In this document: one piece after another, positions 7,885-16,467 of the stretch
How positions within the stretch are numbered: the stretch's first letter is position 1
Layout: each line of letters starts with the position of its first letter
NCBI GenBank assembly: GCA_016926735.1
Contig: JAFGOA010000063.1
Location: 1-64,000, forward strand
DNA: 64,000 nucleotides
Source: Promethearchaeota archaeon
GTDB taxonomy: Archaea > Asgardarchaeota > Lokiarchaeia > Sigyniarchaeales > SOKP01
Direction: 5' to 3'
Program-made: the position numbers and the translations under genes
Notes under the pieces: generated by a model
What the model was told of the DNA's origin: nothing
What the model saw: only the letters and a program-made list of their open reading frames with translations
Databases searched by the model: none

Positions 7885-8792
7885 AATTTGTTCTTATTTA
7901 ATGTTATAAATGATATTAATTCGATTATAATTTTAGCTGCTAAATTTGAAGTAATCTGATTTGATAAATCTAAATTAGGAGCAACTTCAACTAAATCAAA
8001 TCCAATAATTTCAAATTCATTTGTTATTTTTTTTAACATTATCCAAAAGTCCCTATAGGTAAATCCTCCAGGAATTGCAAATCCCGTAGCAGGAGCAATT
8101 GAGGGATCTAATGCATCAATATCTATTGAAATATAAAGAGTCTTAATCCCAGAAGATTGAAAGAAGTTAATGATCTTATTGATATATTCATCTAGACCTA
8201 ATTCTGGGACGAGATATGAGTTTAAATAAGTAATATTTTCATTCTGAGCAATCTCAATTTCAGGTATATCGATATCCCTTGTTCCAGCTATTAAAAGATT
8301 TTTGTTATGTATATACTCTAAATCAAAGATTCTATGGGTAACGGTTGCATGTGAATATACTCCTTTATCCCATTCTTCATATAAATCCAAATGTGAATCA
8401 AAGATTAAAACTCCCAAATTTTCTTTATTTTCTAAATTTCTTCCAATTGCTTTAAATACAGGAAAAGTACAGAAATGATCCCCTCCAATCATTATTGGAA
8501 CTATATCTTTCTTTTTATTATAAATTTTATTGACATAATTTTTAATTTCATTGATATTAGTATCAACTTCATTTGGAATTATATTCACATCCCCAATATC
8601 TACAACATTTAGTTCAGGAATTGACATCCCTAATTCTGTAGTTAAAGCTAAATTATTCGTTACATCTCGTATTATTTGAGGTGCAATTGAAGAATTTGGT
8701 GCTTTTATAGATGTTAAATAGTCCCATGGAATTCCAAATATTACAAATTCAGTATTTTCATCAATAATAATCCCATAATCATAAAAAGTCAT
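7881..8792 (-). CDS. speB: Agmatinase (ureohydrolase)
   Basis: A 303-residue ureohydrolase of the arginase/agmatinase family, most likely agmatine to putrescine plus urea. All metal ligands are visible: GGDHF (His106), FDSHLDLY (Asp132, His134, Asp136) and SIDIDALDP (Asp224, Asp226). The late FDLVEVAPNLD is the family's conserved Glu/Asp segment. It follows ArgRS by 23 bp and overlaps deoxyhypusine synthase by 4 bp on the same strand. That context favours agmatinase over arginase or guanidinobutyrase, because putrescine feeds spermidine and then hypusine. Confidence 0.92.
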   Translation of the reverse strand: MTFYDYGIIIDENTEFVIFGIPWDYLTSIKAPNSSIAPQIIRDVTNNLALTTELGMSIPELNVVDIGDVNIIPNEVDTNINEIKNYVNKIYNKKKDIVPIMIGGDHFCTFPVFKAIGRNLENKENLGVLIFDSHLDLYEEWDKGVYSHATVTHRIFDLEYIHNKNLLIAGTRDIDIPEIEIAQNENITYLNSYLVPELGLDEYINKIINFFQSSGIKTLYISIDIDALDPSIAPATGFAIPGGFTYRDFWIMLKKITNEFEIIGFDLVEVAPNLDLSNQITSNLAAKIIIELISFITLNKNKL

Positions 8793-8815
8793 AATATCTC
8801 TCTTTTTTATTTAAT

Positions 8816-10501
8816 TTACATATTTTCAGGAGCTTTGATTCCTAAAAGACTTAATCCATTTTTTAAGATAATACGAGTGCATTCAGCTAATAATAATCGT
8901 CCTTTTCTTAAATCTTTATACTCTTTCAATATATTGCAGCTATTATAAAATTTATTAAATGTTTGGGAGAGCTCAATAAGAAAAGTAGCGATTATATGTG
9001 GCTTATACTCTAATGCTGCTTTTTCTACAATCGTGCTAAACTCTCCTAAAATTTTAGATAATTCAAACTCTATATCTTCTTTGAATATACTAAAATCTAT
9101 CTCGTTTGATATTGAATCTTCTGTTTTTCTTAAAATACTACAAATTCTTGCATGTGTATATTGAATATAGGGTGCAGTTTCTCCTTTAAAATCTAACGCT
9201 TTTTCCCATGAGAACTCAATATCATTTGTTCGATCGTTTGATAAATCTCCAAATATTATTGCACCAATACCAATTTGTTCAGCTATTTTTTCTTTTTCAG
9301 GTAAATCAGGATTTTTTTCTTCAATAATCTCTCTGACGGTTTTAATTGCTTTATCTATAACATCACTAAGATGGATAAAATTTCCTTCCCTAGTTGACAT
9401 CATAACCCCTTCATAAGTCATTGTACCAAATTCTATATGTATGAATCTATTTTCATCATAACCTATCATTCCTAAGAGAGTAAATAATTGTTTGAAATGT
9501 AATTTTTGTGGGGCGCCTACTACATATAGAATTTTATCTGGATTATATTCTTTGATACGATATAATGCTGCGGCAATATCTCTTGTATGATATGTGGAAG
9601 CACCATCAGATTTTTGAATAATCATTGGGGTTTTTATTTTTTTATCTTCTAATTTAATAATTAATGCATTATCAGATATTTCTGTTTGAATATTATCTTT
9701 TAAAAAATCAATAGTATCTGTTAATTTATCATTATAAAAGGATTCACCTTGAAAATAATCAAATGAAATATTCAATCTGTCATAATATTTGCAAAATTCA
9801 TTTAAACTTAAATCTCTAAAATGTTTCCAATATTTAACTTCCTTGGAAGATCCTTTTTCTAAATTTTTGAATGATTCTCTCGCTTTTTCATCCAAACCAG
9901 GATTTTCTTTTGCTTTTTTTCCAAATTTAATATATATTTTCACCAAATAATCAATAGCATTATCTTTTAATTTATCATCATCTCCCCATTCATCAAAAGC
10001 AACCATTAATTTTCCAAATTGAGTACCCCAATCACCTAAATGATTTATTTTTATTATTCTATATCCTAATTTTGAAAGAATATGATATAATGCATTTCCA
10101 ATTACAGTTGATCGTAAATGAGCAATACCAAATGGTTTTGCGATATTTGGTGATGAAAAATCTATAATAATTGTCTTTCCTTTCCCTATTGTTTGTGAAC
10201 CATAATCCTCTTTTCTTTTAAAAATTTCACATAAATTATTTTTTATTAGTTCTTCTCTGTTAACAAAAAAATTAAGATAAGCTCCAATATTTTTCACATT
10301 TTCAAAAAATTTATTCAATACTAATTTTTCTGCAAGATCTGAGGCAATTTTTTTAGGATCTTCTTTAAATTCCTTAGAAAAGCGAAAACACGGAATAGAG
10401 TAATCTCCAAACTCTGCATTAGGCGGGTTTTCAATCAAAGACTTATCTATATTAACAAATGGTTTTAATAGGTTTATGATCTCTTCTTTAAACTTAATCA
10501 T
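8816..10501 (-). CDS. argS: Arginyl-tRNA synthetase
   Basis: A 561-residue class I arginyl-tRNA synthetase. Seen: an N-terminal Add1-type tRNA-binding domain (residues 1-100), the HIGH-equivalent in FGIAHLRSTVIGNAL near 128, HLGDWGTQFGK just after it, the KMSKS-equivalent MMSTREGN, ETAPYIQYTHARICSI at the start of the DALR anticodon-binding domain, and a normal C-terminus ending in APENM. It is the first gene of an operon with speB and dhs. The 345 bp upstream are non-coding and should carry the operon promoter. Family and function are secure. Confidence 0.97.
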   Translation of the reverse strand: MIKFKEEIINLLKPFVNIDKSLIENPPNAEFGDYSIPCFRFSKEFKEDPKKIASDLAEKLVLNKFFENVKNIGAYLNFFVNREELIKNNLCEIFKRKEDYGSQTIGKGKTIIIDFSSPNIAKPFGIAHLRSTVIGNALYHILSKLGYRIIKINHLGDWGTQFGKLMVAFDEWGDDDKLKDNAIDYLVKIYIKFGKKAKENPGLDEKARESFKNLEKGSSKEVKYWKHFRDLSLNEFCKYYDRLNISFDYFQGESFYNDKLTDTIDFLKDNIQTEISDNALIIKLEDKKIKTPMIIQKSDGASTYHTRDIAAALYRIKEYNPDKILYVVGAPQKLHFKQLFTLLGMIGYDENRFIHIEFGTMTYEGVMMSTREGNFIHLSDVIDKAIKTVREIIEEKNPDLPEKEKIAEQIGIGAIIFGDLSNDRTNDIEFSWEKALDFKGETAPYIQYTHARICSILRKTEDSISNEIDFSIFKEDIEFELSKILGEFSTIVEKAALEYKPHIIATFLIELSQTFNKFYNSCNILKEYKDLRKGRLLLAECTRIILKNGLSLLGIKAPENM

Positions 10502-10846
10502 AGTTCAAAAATTGAAAGATAATAAAAATTAAAAATCTTTTTATGAATTTTAGATAATTTTCCTTTTAGTTTTTCTTTTCTGTAATAGAAATCTGTTTTA
10601 TTTTCATAATGTAATATGTTTGACTATAAATTATTATAATAATGTTATCATAAAAATCTAATTTCAGATATTTCCTTGGAAAAAATAAAAAATACCAAGG
10701 TTTAAAAATTCTTTAACTATGTTTTTGTAAAACAAATTTTTTTATAATTTAGAAGGTTATTAGTTACATTAAAAAATTTTTCAAATTTTAAATTATAAAA
10801 CAATTAGAAATCAAAAGTTAGTAAACTTCCGATAAGGTGAATTACT
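10502..10846. other. Intergenic region between divergent argS and GTPase genes
   Basis: About 345 bases, A/T-rich, with no RNA gene or coding-like stretch seen. It should contain promoters for the argS operon (left) and for the GTPase gene (right). AAGGTGA at 10834-10840 is a strong Shine-Dalgarno-like sequence 6 nt before the proposed ATT start of the GTPase. Confidence 0.45.
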
Positions 10847-11383
10847 ATTTCAATTTATGATGCAACTTTTAAGCTGGTAGTCTTTGGGGATGCAGGTACT
10901 GGAAAAACTACTCTTACTCATAGATTTTTAACAAATTTATTCAAATCAGATAGTACTATGACTATTGGTGTAGATTTTAATGTAAAAAGTCTTGAAGTAA
11001 ATGGAAAAAAAGTAAAATTACAAATTTGGGATTTTGGTGGAGAAGAGAGATTCAGGTTTTTACTACCAACTTATGTTAGGGGTGCTGCTGGAGCTTTATT
11101 CATGTATGATATAACAAACTTTTCTTCTTTAGCACATATTGATGATTGGTTGATGGTTGTGAAAAAAGAACTTAAGCCGGATCATGTATTTCCTATTTTA
11201 ATGGTTGGGGGAAAAGCTGATTTGGTTGATCAAAGAGAAGTTCCTTCTGATGAAGGTATAAATATTGCAAAATCCAGAGGTTTAAGTGGATATATTGAAT
11301 GTAGTTCAAAGACAGGAAAAAATGTTGAAAAAACATTTGAAGGTATCACCCAGCTTATGATAAAAAATTCTCGTTTAGAATAA
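10847..11383 (+). CDS. Ras/Rab-like small GTPase with ATT start and altered G4
   Basis: A small GTPase of about 178 residues. The first ATG (10958) lies after the P-loop, so it cannot be the start. The frame is open back to a TGA at 10838, with no ATG, GTG or TTG before G1, and an AAGGTGA box sits 6 nt before ATT 10847. I therefore take ATT as the start. G motifs in this numbering: G1 GDAGTGKTT (14-22), G2 Thr39, G3 DFGGEERF (62-69), with Glu in place of the catalytic Gln, G4 GGKADL (121-126), with Gly in place of Asn, and G5 SSK (153-155). The changed G3 and G4 suggest slow hydrolysis or altered nucleotide preference. No prenylation cysteine. Confidence 0.88.
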   Translation: MSIYDATFKLVVFGDAGTGKTTLTHRFLTNLFKSDSTMTIGVDFNVKSLEVNGKKVKLQIWDFGGEERFRFLLPTYVRGAAGALFMYDITNFSSLAHIDDWLMVVKKELKPDHVFPILMVGGKADLVDQREVPSDEGINIAKSRGLSGYIECSSKTGKNVEKTFEGITQLMIKNSRLE

Positions 11384-11428
11384 AAAATAGAAAATCTACA
11401 AAAAAAACAGTTGTTAAAAAAAGAGAAT

Positions 11429-13231
11429 TTATATCTTATCTTGTTCTTGTGGTTCTCCATATTTTTCACGATAAATAGGATCATTAATTTGAAGAATCCT
11501 CCGTTGTACCTTTCCAATTAAGTTTTTTGGAATATCATCAATAATATCAATATAGTAAGGTCTTTTGAAATGAGTTATATTTTCATTAATCCAATCTTTA
11601 ATCTCATCTAATGTGATTTTGGATCTTGGAATTAATTTAATCCATGCTTTAATTACTTCTCCAAAACTTTCATGCGGTATCCCTGTTATTGCTACTTCTG
11701 AAATTTCTGGGTGCGCCATTATCAATTCCTCTACTTCTTTTGGAAATACAGAATATCCTTTTACTTTTATGAGTTCTTTTTTTCGGTCTTTTAAAACAAC
11801 GGTTCCATCTTTATTCATAAACCCAATATCTCCTGTTAACAACCATAATTTCCCCTTATATTCCCGAAAAACTGAACTTGTTTCTTCTGGTTGATTTAAG
11901 TATTCTAACATCACCTGTGGTCCATGGATACATAGTTCACCAATATGTTCTTCCCCATAATTTGTATCTTCTGGATCTCCCAAACAAATTGGTCCTTTGT
12001 TAAAGTCATCTATTGGCCAAATCCCCCATTCCATACCTGGATAAGGTAATCCAATTACTCCAACTGGACTTTCTCCAAATAAATTTCCCGCACAAACAAC
12101 AGGACTCGCTTCTGTTAATCCATATCCTTCGACGAGATTTCCATTTGTATTTCTTACAAATGCATCACGAACACTTTCATGTAATGGTCCTGCTCCAGAA
12201 ATACATAATATTAATTTTCCCATTATTCCCGGATATTTATGCATTTTCTTAAATTCTGCCAATCTCTTAAATAATAATTCTGCTCCTACATAAGCAAATC
12301 CTCGATTTGTTGCCAATTTCTCAATACTTTCCACAATCTCCTCAGTTGGAGGTGGTTTTGGGAAGATTAACATCCATCCACCAAAAACAATAGTTGCATT
12401 CATTACTACTGTATGAGCAAAACTGTGAAAAAAGGGCATTACTCCAATATTTCCTAATTCGGGTTCTTCTCCTCCTAACCAAAGTTTACTCTGATAGGCA
12501 TTCGCATATGTATTAAAGTGTGTTAAAATTGCTGCTTTAGGTAAACCTGTTGTACCTCCTGTCATAATATACGTTGCAGGATCTAATTTTACATCTAGAT
12601 CTACTTTTGGTACATTTGGTTCTATTTGCATAAGGTCAATAAATTTAAAAGCACCAGGAAAATCAACTTTTCCAGTTGGAATTTTCTTAAATATTTTTCC
12701 TAAAATTCTTTTAATACCTAAACCATGTGCTAAGTCCGCTATATTAGTATAAATTACTTTTTCTACACTAGATTTATTGATAATAGGTTTTATATTATCT
12801 TTATATAAATAATCCAAAGCAATTAGCACTTTAGGTTTAATTGCTTGTAATTGATGTAATATTTCTATTGGTTTATATGTAGGATTAATTCCTGAAACTA
12901 TTGCACCAATTCTAATTACAGCATAATATGAAACAACATATTGTATACTATTAGGTAAATGTAATGCTACAACATCTCCTTTTCTAACACCCAATTTATA
13001 TAGAGCTGTAGCAAATTTCAGTACATATTCATGAAATTCTGAATAGGATACCCATGTATCCAAAAACCACATTAAATGTTTATCTTGATATATCTTTACT
13101 TTTTCATCAAGTATGTCATTTAATGACTTTTCTTCAAATTGAACGGTTTTTGGGACATTTTCAGGCCACCATTTTTGGAACCATACTTTTTTTTCGTCAA
13201 TCTGATATGTATCATCTTTATTTACAGGCAA
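11429..13231 (-). CDS. fadD: Long-chain fatty acyl-CoA synthetase (AMP-forming)
   Basis: A 600-residue member of the ANL superfamily that activates a carboxylic acid to acyl-AMP and then acyl-CoA. Seen in order: YIMTGGTTGLPKAA (phosphate loop), a hydrophobic substrate channel region, EGYGLTEASP (adenine-binding motif), LLTGDIGFMNKDG (ribose-binding Asp), DRKKELIKVKGYSVFPKEVEE (hinge and CoA domain) and LIGKVQRR (catalytic A10 lysine). The length and the KVKGY-VFPKEVE form fit long- or medium-chain acyl-CoA ligases rather than acetyl-CoA synthetase. No beta-oxidation genes flank it, so the substrate is inferred. It is convergent with the GTPase gene. Confidence 0.9.
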   Translation of the reverse strand: MPVNKDDTYQIDEKKVWFQKWWPENVPKTVQFEEKSLNDILDEKVKIYQDKHLMWFLDTWVSYSEFHEYVLKFATALYKLGVRKGDVVALHLPNSIQYVVSYYAVIRIGAIVSGINPTYKPIEILHQLQAIKPKVLIALDYLYKDNIKPIINKSSVEKVIYTNIADLAHGLGIKRILGKIFKKIPTGKVDFPGAFKFIDLMQIEPNVPKVDLDVKLDPATYIMTGGTTGLPKAAILTHFNTYANAYQSKLWLGGEEPELGNIGVMPFFHSFAHTVVMNATIVFGGWMLIFPKPPPTEEIVESIEKLATNRGFAYVGAELLFKRLAEFKKMHKYPGIMGKLILCISGAGPLHESVRDAFVRNTNGNLVEGYGLTEASPVVCAGNLFGESPVGVIGLPYPGMEWGIWPIDDFNKGPICLGDPEDTNYGEEHIGELCIHGPQVMLEYLNQPEETSSVFREYKGKLWLLTGDIGFMNKDGTVVLKDRKKELIKVKGYSVFPKEVEELIMAHPEISEVAITGIPHESFGEVIKAWIKLIPRSKITLDEIKDWINENITHFKRPYYIDIIDDIPKNLIGKVQRRILQINDPIYREKYGEPQEQDKI

Positions 13232-13455
13232 AATATATTCACTCCCAACTTATATTGATTTTTTTTATTCGATTACCCTGCTTAAAAGAATAAAATTGAA
13301 ATTAAAATACTAATAAAATTAGAAATTTTAAATATTTCTAATTGCAGCAGTACAAAGTATAATTATATATTATATTTTCTAGCATTGTAAAATTTGAAAA
13401 AAAACCCCGATTAATAATATAATAAAAGAAAAAGAAAAAAATTAAAGGAAAACTT

Positions 13456-14469
13456 TTAAAATTCTGTCTCATCCATCCAAATAAATGTTACCAGAAAAAC
13501 AATAATAAATACTCCAGCTAATACTATCATACTTATTATACTGATAATCTCAGCACTCGAACTTTGAAATATTAAGACATTTGATCCCATAAATAATGCT
13601 GCTAAAATATATCCTAAGATATGGCTTTTATAACTTCCTGATTTCTGTCTTTCTGCAAAATGATTTACTATAGAAACAAAGATTATTAATATAAATCCTG
13701 CTGTATAGAATACTTCTATAATTTTAAATTCTCCATAAGCTAAAATTAAAAGAAAAATAAATAATCCAAGTTCTACAATATTCACATACCACATTTTTTT
13801 CTTCTGAGTTTTTTCTACAAATATTGATTCATATTCACTCACTCCCTTATTCGCTAACAAAACAAACAAAGATCCTACTGCTAGTGCAGTACAAAGACAA
13901 TAACTTATATTATAAATATGATATGTCAAATCTTGCCAAATTGATAGCGAAAATAAGAAAGAAATACGCAAATATTCACCTACTATCGAAATCGTACAAA
14001 AAATAGGTAAAAGTGCTGCAATGACCATAAGAATTTTTGTATAGAAAGGAGTTTTGGATTCATCCCAATTATCTTTTTTTCTAGTAGTCACATGCCAAGC
14101 TACTGACATAAAACTTAAAATCGAAACAAAAGGAGTTATTATTGGTAAAATAAAAATAAAGATTACTACTATTGCAATAGCACCATAAAATAATTTCAGT
14201 CTTAAAGGAACTATTGCAATTGTGCTATCCATATTATCAAAACTCATCGCAAGTCTATTTAAAAAAATTGCTATGAAAAAAAACCATGATAAACTAAAGA
14301 CTAAAGGACATAATACTTTTGTCATCCAAAAAACAAGATTTACATCAGTCGAATACCATAAACTAAAATCTGCAAACATAAAGATTAAAAATGAAGATAA
14401 AGGAATTATGATAAGTGTAACTAAAACAATTAATCTACTAACTATTATACCTCCAACTTTACGGGACAT
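13456..14469 (-). CDS. Polytopic membrane protein, about 10 TM, unknown function
   Basis: A 337-residue integral membrane protein with about ten hydrophobic segments and short charged loops (for example KKMWYVN and ERQKSGSYKS). I see no transporter or enzyme signature. It lies 197 bp downstream of the ABC ATPase gene on the same strand, so it might belong to the same export unit, but the gap leaves that open. The N-terminus MSRKVGGIIVSRL is a positive-inside start to the first helix. Confidence 0.75.
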   Translation of the reverse strand: MSRKVGGIIVSRLIVLVTLIIIPLSSFLIFMFADFSLWYSTDVNLVFWMTKVLCPLVFSLSWFFFIAIFLNRLAMSFDNMDSTIAIVPLRLKLFYGAIAIVVIFIFILPIITPFVSILSFMSVAWHVTTRKKDNWDESKTPFYTKILMVIAALLPIFCTISIVGEYLRISFLFSLSIWQDLTYHIYNISYCLCTALAVGSLFVLLANKGVSEYESIFVEKTQKKKMWYVNIVELGLFIFLLILAYGEFKIIEVFYTAGFILIIFVSIVNHFAERQKSGSYKSHILGYILAALFMGSNVLIFQSSSAEIISIISMIVLAGVFIIVFLVTFIWMDETEF

Positions 14470-14666
14470 TAATTTATCAATTCTTATTATTATCTATTAA
14501 ATAATATTATAATTAATTTCTTTCTATTAAATTTTTATAATACCCTAACTCAAATGAAGAATTTTATAACTTAAAAATAAATCAATCTATTTTATTTTTA
14601 ATGTAAATAATTGAAGTAAAAATAAAATAAAAATTAGAACCTTATAATAAAATAGAGATTAAAAAA

Positions 14667-15359
14667 TCATTTTATATTTTGAATTTTACCACGTTTCATA
14701 GTTATTATTTTGTTTGCATAACTATTTAATTTATCTCGATGAGTGACTACGACTACAGTTGTATCCGAATCCTTATTAATTTCTTTTAATAGATCCATAA
14801 TTTCTTTTTCTGACTCGGGGTCTAGATTTCCCGTGGGTTCATCTGCTAATATTACTCTTGGTCTATGAATGATTGCTCTTGCCAATCCACATTTTTGTTT
14901 TTCTCCACCACTTAATTGAACTGGAAAATGATCTTTTCTTTCAATTAAATTAACGTCTCTAAGTGCTGTTATTGCTCTTCTTTCGATCTCAGAAGTTCTT
15001 AAGACTGTTGGCCATAATACACTTTCCACATTTTCCATTGCTGTTAAAGTATTGATTAAATTGAAATCTTGAAAAACAAATCCAATTTTCATTCTTCTTA
15101 TACGAGAGAGTCTATCTTCTTTTGCTCGAGCTATGTTTTCTCCATCAAAGATAATTTTTCCGGAATCAGGAATATCTAAACCTGATAGAACATTTAATAA
15201 TGTAGACTTACCACATCCAGTTGGCCCTTGGATTATTACAAATTCACCAGATTTAATTGTTAAATTTACATCATTCAAAGCATGTATGATTGCACCAGCG
15301 CGTCGATATTCCTTATTTACATTCATCGCTTCAATCATAGTATCTTTAGATATTGGCAT
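14667..15359 (-). CDS. ABC transporter ATP-binding protein (LolD/MacB type)
   Basis: A 230-residue ABC ATPase. Seen: Walker A GPTGCGKST (45-53), Q-loop FVFQDFNLINTLTAMENV, signature LSGGEKQKCGLARAI, Walker B VILADEPTGNLD and H-loop VVVVTHRD. The Q-loop and the TGNLDPESEKEIM segment are typical of the LolD/FtsE/MacB group that works with FtsX-domain permeases. It directly follows the FtsX-like permease gene (5 bp gap), so the two form one transporter or mechanotransmitter. The substrate is unknown; such pairs move lipids, lipoproteins or peptides, or regulate envelope enzymes. Confidence 0.93.
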   Translation of the reverse strand: MPISKDTMIEAMNVNKEYRRAGAIIHALNDVNLTIKSGEFVIIQGPTGCGKSTLLNVLSGLDIPDSGKIIFDGENIARAKEDRLSRIRRMKIGFVFQDFNLINTLTAMENVESVLWPTVLRTSEIERRAITALRDVNLIERKDHFPVQLSGGEKQKCGLARAIIHRPRVILADEPTGNLDPESEKEIMDLLKEINKDSDTTVVVVTHRDKLNSYANKIITMKRGKIQNIK

Positions 15360-15364
15360 TTTTT

Positions 15365-15910
15365 TTACTCACCTACTCTTTTTAATGCTATTAATGGTCT
15401 TACTTTTAATACTTTACTATAAATTATAATAATTGAAAAGAGTTGTACACCTATAAATAAAAAGCTGGTCACAAGTATAGGTACCAATTCAATCAATATT
15501 GAAGGAAGATCAAATTCTATATCTGCACTTGCGAGATACGCAAGAATTGCTGTGTAATGAAATACAACTTCAATTACAATAATTAAACCCATAAGCGTAG
15601 TAAAAATTATAATTCCTGAAATAATAGATATTATATTTTTATTGGTATATCCTATGCATTTAAGTGTCGCCCAATCTCGTCGTTTACGGGAAACTAAAAT
15701 AAAAGCATAAAGTAAAGACATGGCTAAGCTGACAATTAAAAAAATTAAAATTAGATATCCTGCTGAACCAGTAAACCCATTTTCATATGTGTTATTCCAA
15801 AATAGACTTGTTAAAAAAATCAATAATGTATAAATCAAGGTAAATATTATAAAGGTTCTTTTTTCCCTTAGTGTTAAAAGGACTCCTTTTCTCCATATAC
15901 GCAATCCCAA
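15365..15910 (-). CDS. Minimal FtsX-like ABC permease
   Basis: A 181-residue permease with one N-terminal TM helix, a short outside loop, and the three-helix FtsX module. Seen: FIIFTLIYTLLIFLTSLFW (TM1), the cytoplasmic coupling segment RKRRDWATLKCIGYTNKNII, and a C-terminal KVRPLIALKRVGE, the typical end of FtsX-domain permeases. Most family members are about 400 or 800 residues with a large outside domain, and this one has almost none. The start is TTG at 15910, with GGTTGA 6 nt upstream, and no ATG is available. It forms an operon with the ABC ATPase that follows. Confidence 0.8.
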   Translation of the reverse strand: MGLRIWRKGVLLTLREKRTFIIFTLIYTLLIFLTSLFWNNTYENGFTGSAGYLILIFLIVSLAMSLLYAFILVSRKRRDWATLKCIGYTNKNIISIISGIIIFTTLMGLIIVIEVVFHYTAILAYLASADIEFDLPSILIELVPILVTSFLFIGVQLFSIIIIYSKVLKVRPLIALKRVGE

Positions 15911-16013
15911 ACTATGTCAACCTTTTTTTTTATATAAATATATAAGCTATTAATTTAAATTATAGTACTATATTAGTTATATAAATAAAACACGCATATA
16001 ATATTTAGGAAAA

Positions 16014-16415
16014 ATGTCAAATTTAGAATCTATTATTGATAATCTTTTGGATAAAGAGCAAAACGTACATGGTGTAGCTATTATTGGAAAAGATGGACAA
16101 TTAATAACCCAAACAGAAAATTGGAATATTGCAAATGATTTATCTCTAATCAATAAATTACTCCAAACACATTTAAAATTAGGAGAAAAGGGGATCTCAA
16201 GCATTGAAATCCAAGGAATTAAATATATGATTGTTGAAAATACTGAAGAAAGAAAGATTGGAACTAATATAACAGGGAAAGGTCATTTGATAATTTGTCC
16301 TGTTCCTATTGGAGGTACTGGTGCACTTGTTTGTTATATTAATCCACAAATTAGTCCTCGAGATGCATTATTCACAGTTCAAGAATTTGCAAAAGAATTA
16401 GATAATATTATCTGA
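16014..16415 (+). CDS. Profilin-like / roadblock-like protein
   Basis: A 133-residue protein of the profilin/roadblock structural class. It starts with a helix (LESIIDNLLDKE), then VHGVAIIGKDGQLITQTENW, a helix (LSLINKLLQTHLKL), strands SIEIQGIKYMIVENTEER and GKGHLIICPVP, GALVCYINPQI, and a final helix (ALFTVQEFAKELDNII). Length and order fit Asgard profilins, which bind actin, as well as roadblock/LC7 proteins, which regulate GTPases. The Trp in TENW, the IQGIKYMIV strand pair and the C-terminal helix make me favour profilin, but motif reading cannot separate the two safely. It is monocistronic and divergent from the FtsX operon. Confidence 0.6.
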   Translation: MSNLESIIDNLLDKEQNVHGVAIIGKDGQLITQTENWNIANDLSLINKLLQTHLKLGEKGISSIEIQGIKYMIVENTEERKIGTNITGKGHLIICPVPIGGTGALVCYINPQISPRDALFTVQEFAKELDNII

Positions 16416-16467
16416 ATTAATATTTTTTTCTTTTCTTTATTTTGAATAATAAAATAAATAGTTGATA

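Noticed and set aside
11613-13293. Open frames on the + strand opposite the acyl-CoA synthetase gene
   Set aside because: All lie antisense to a conserved enzyme with complete motifs and show no domain of their own.
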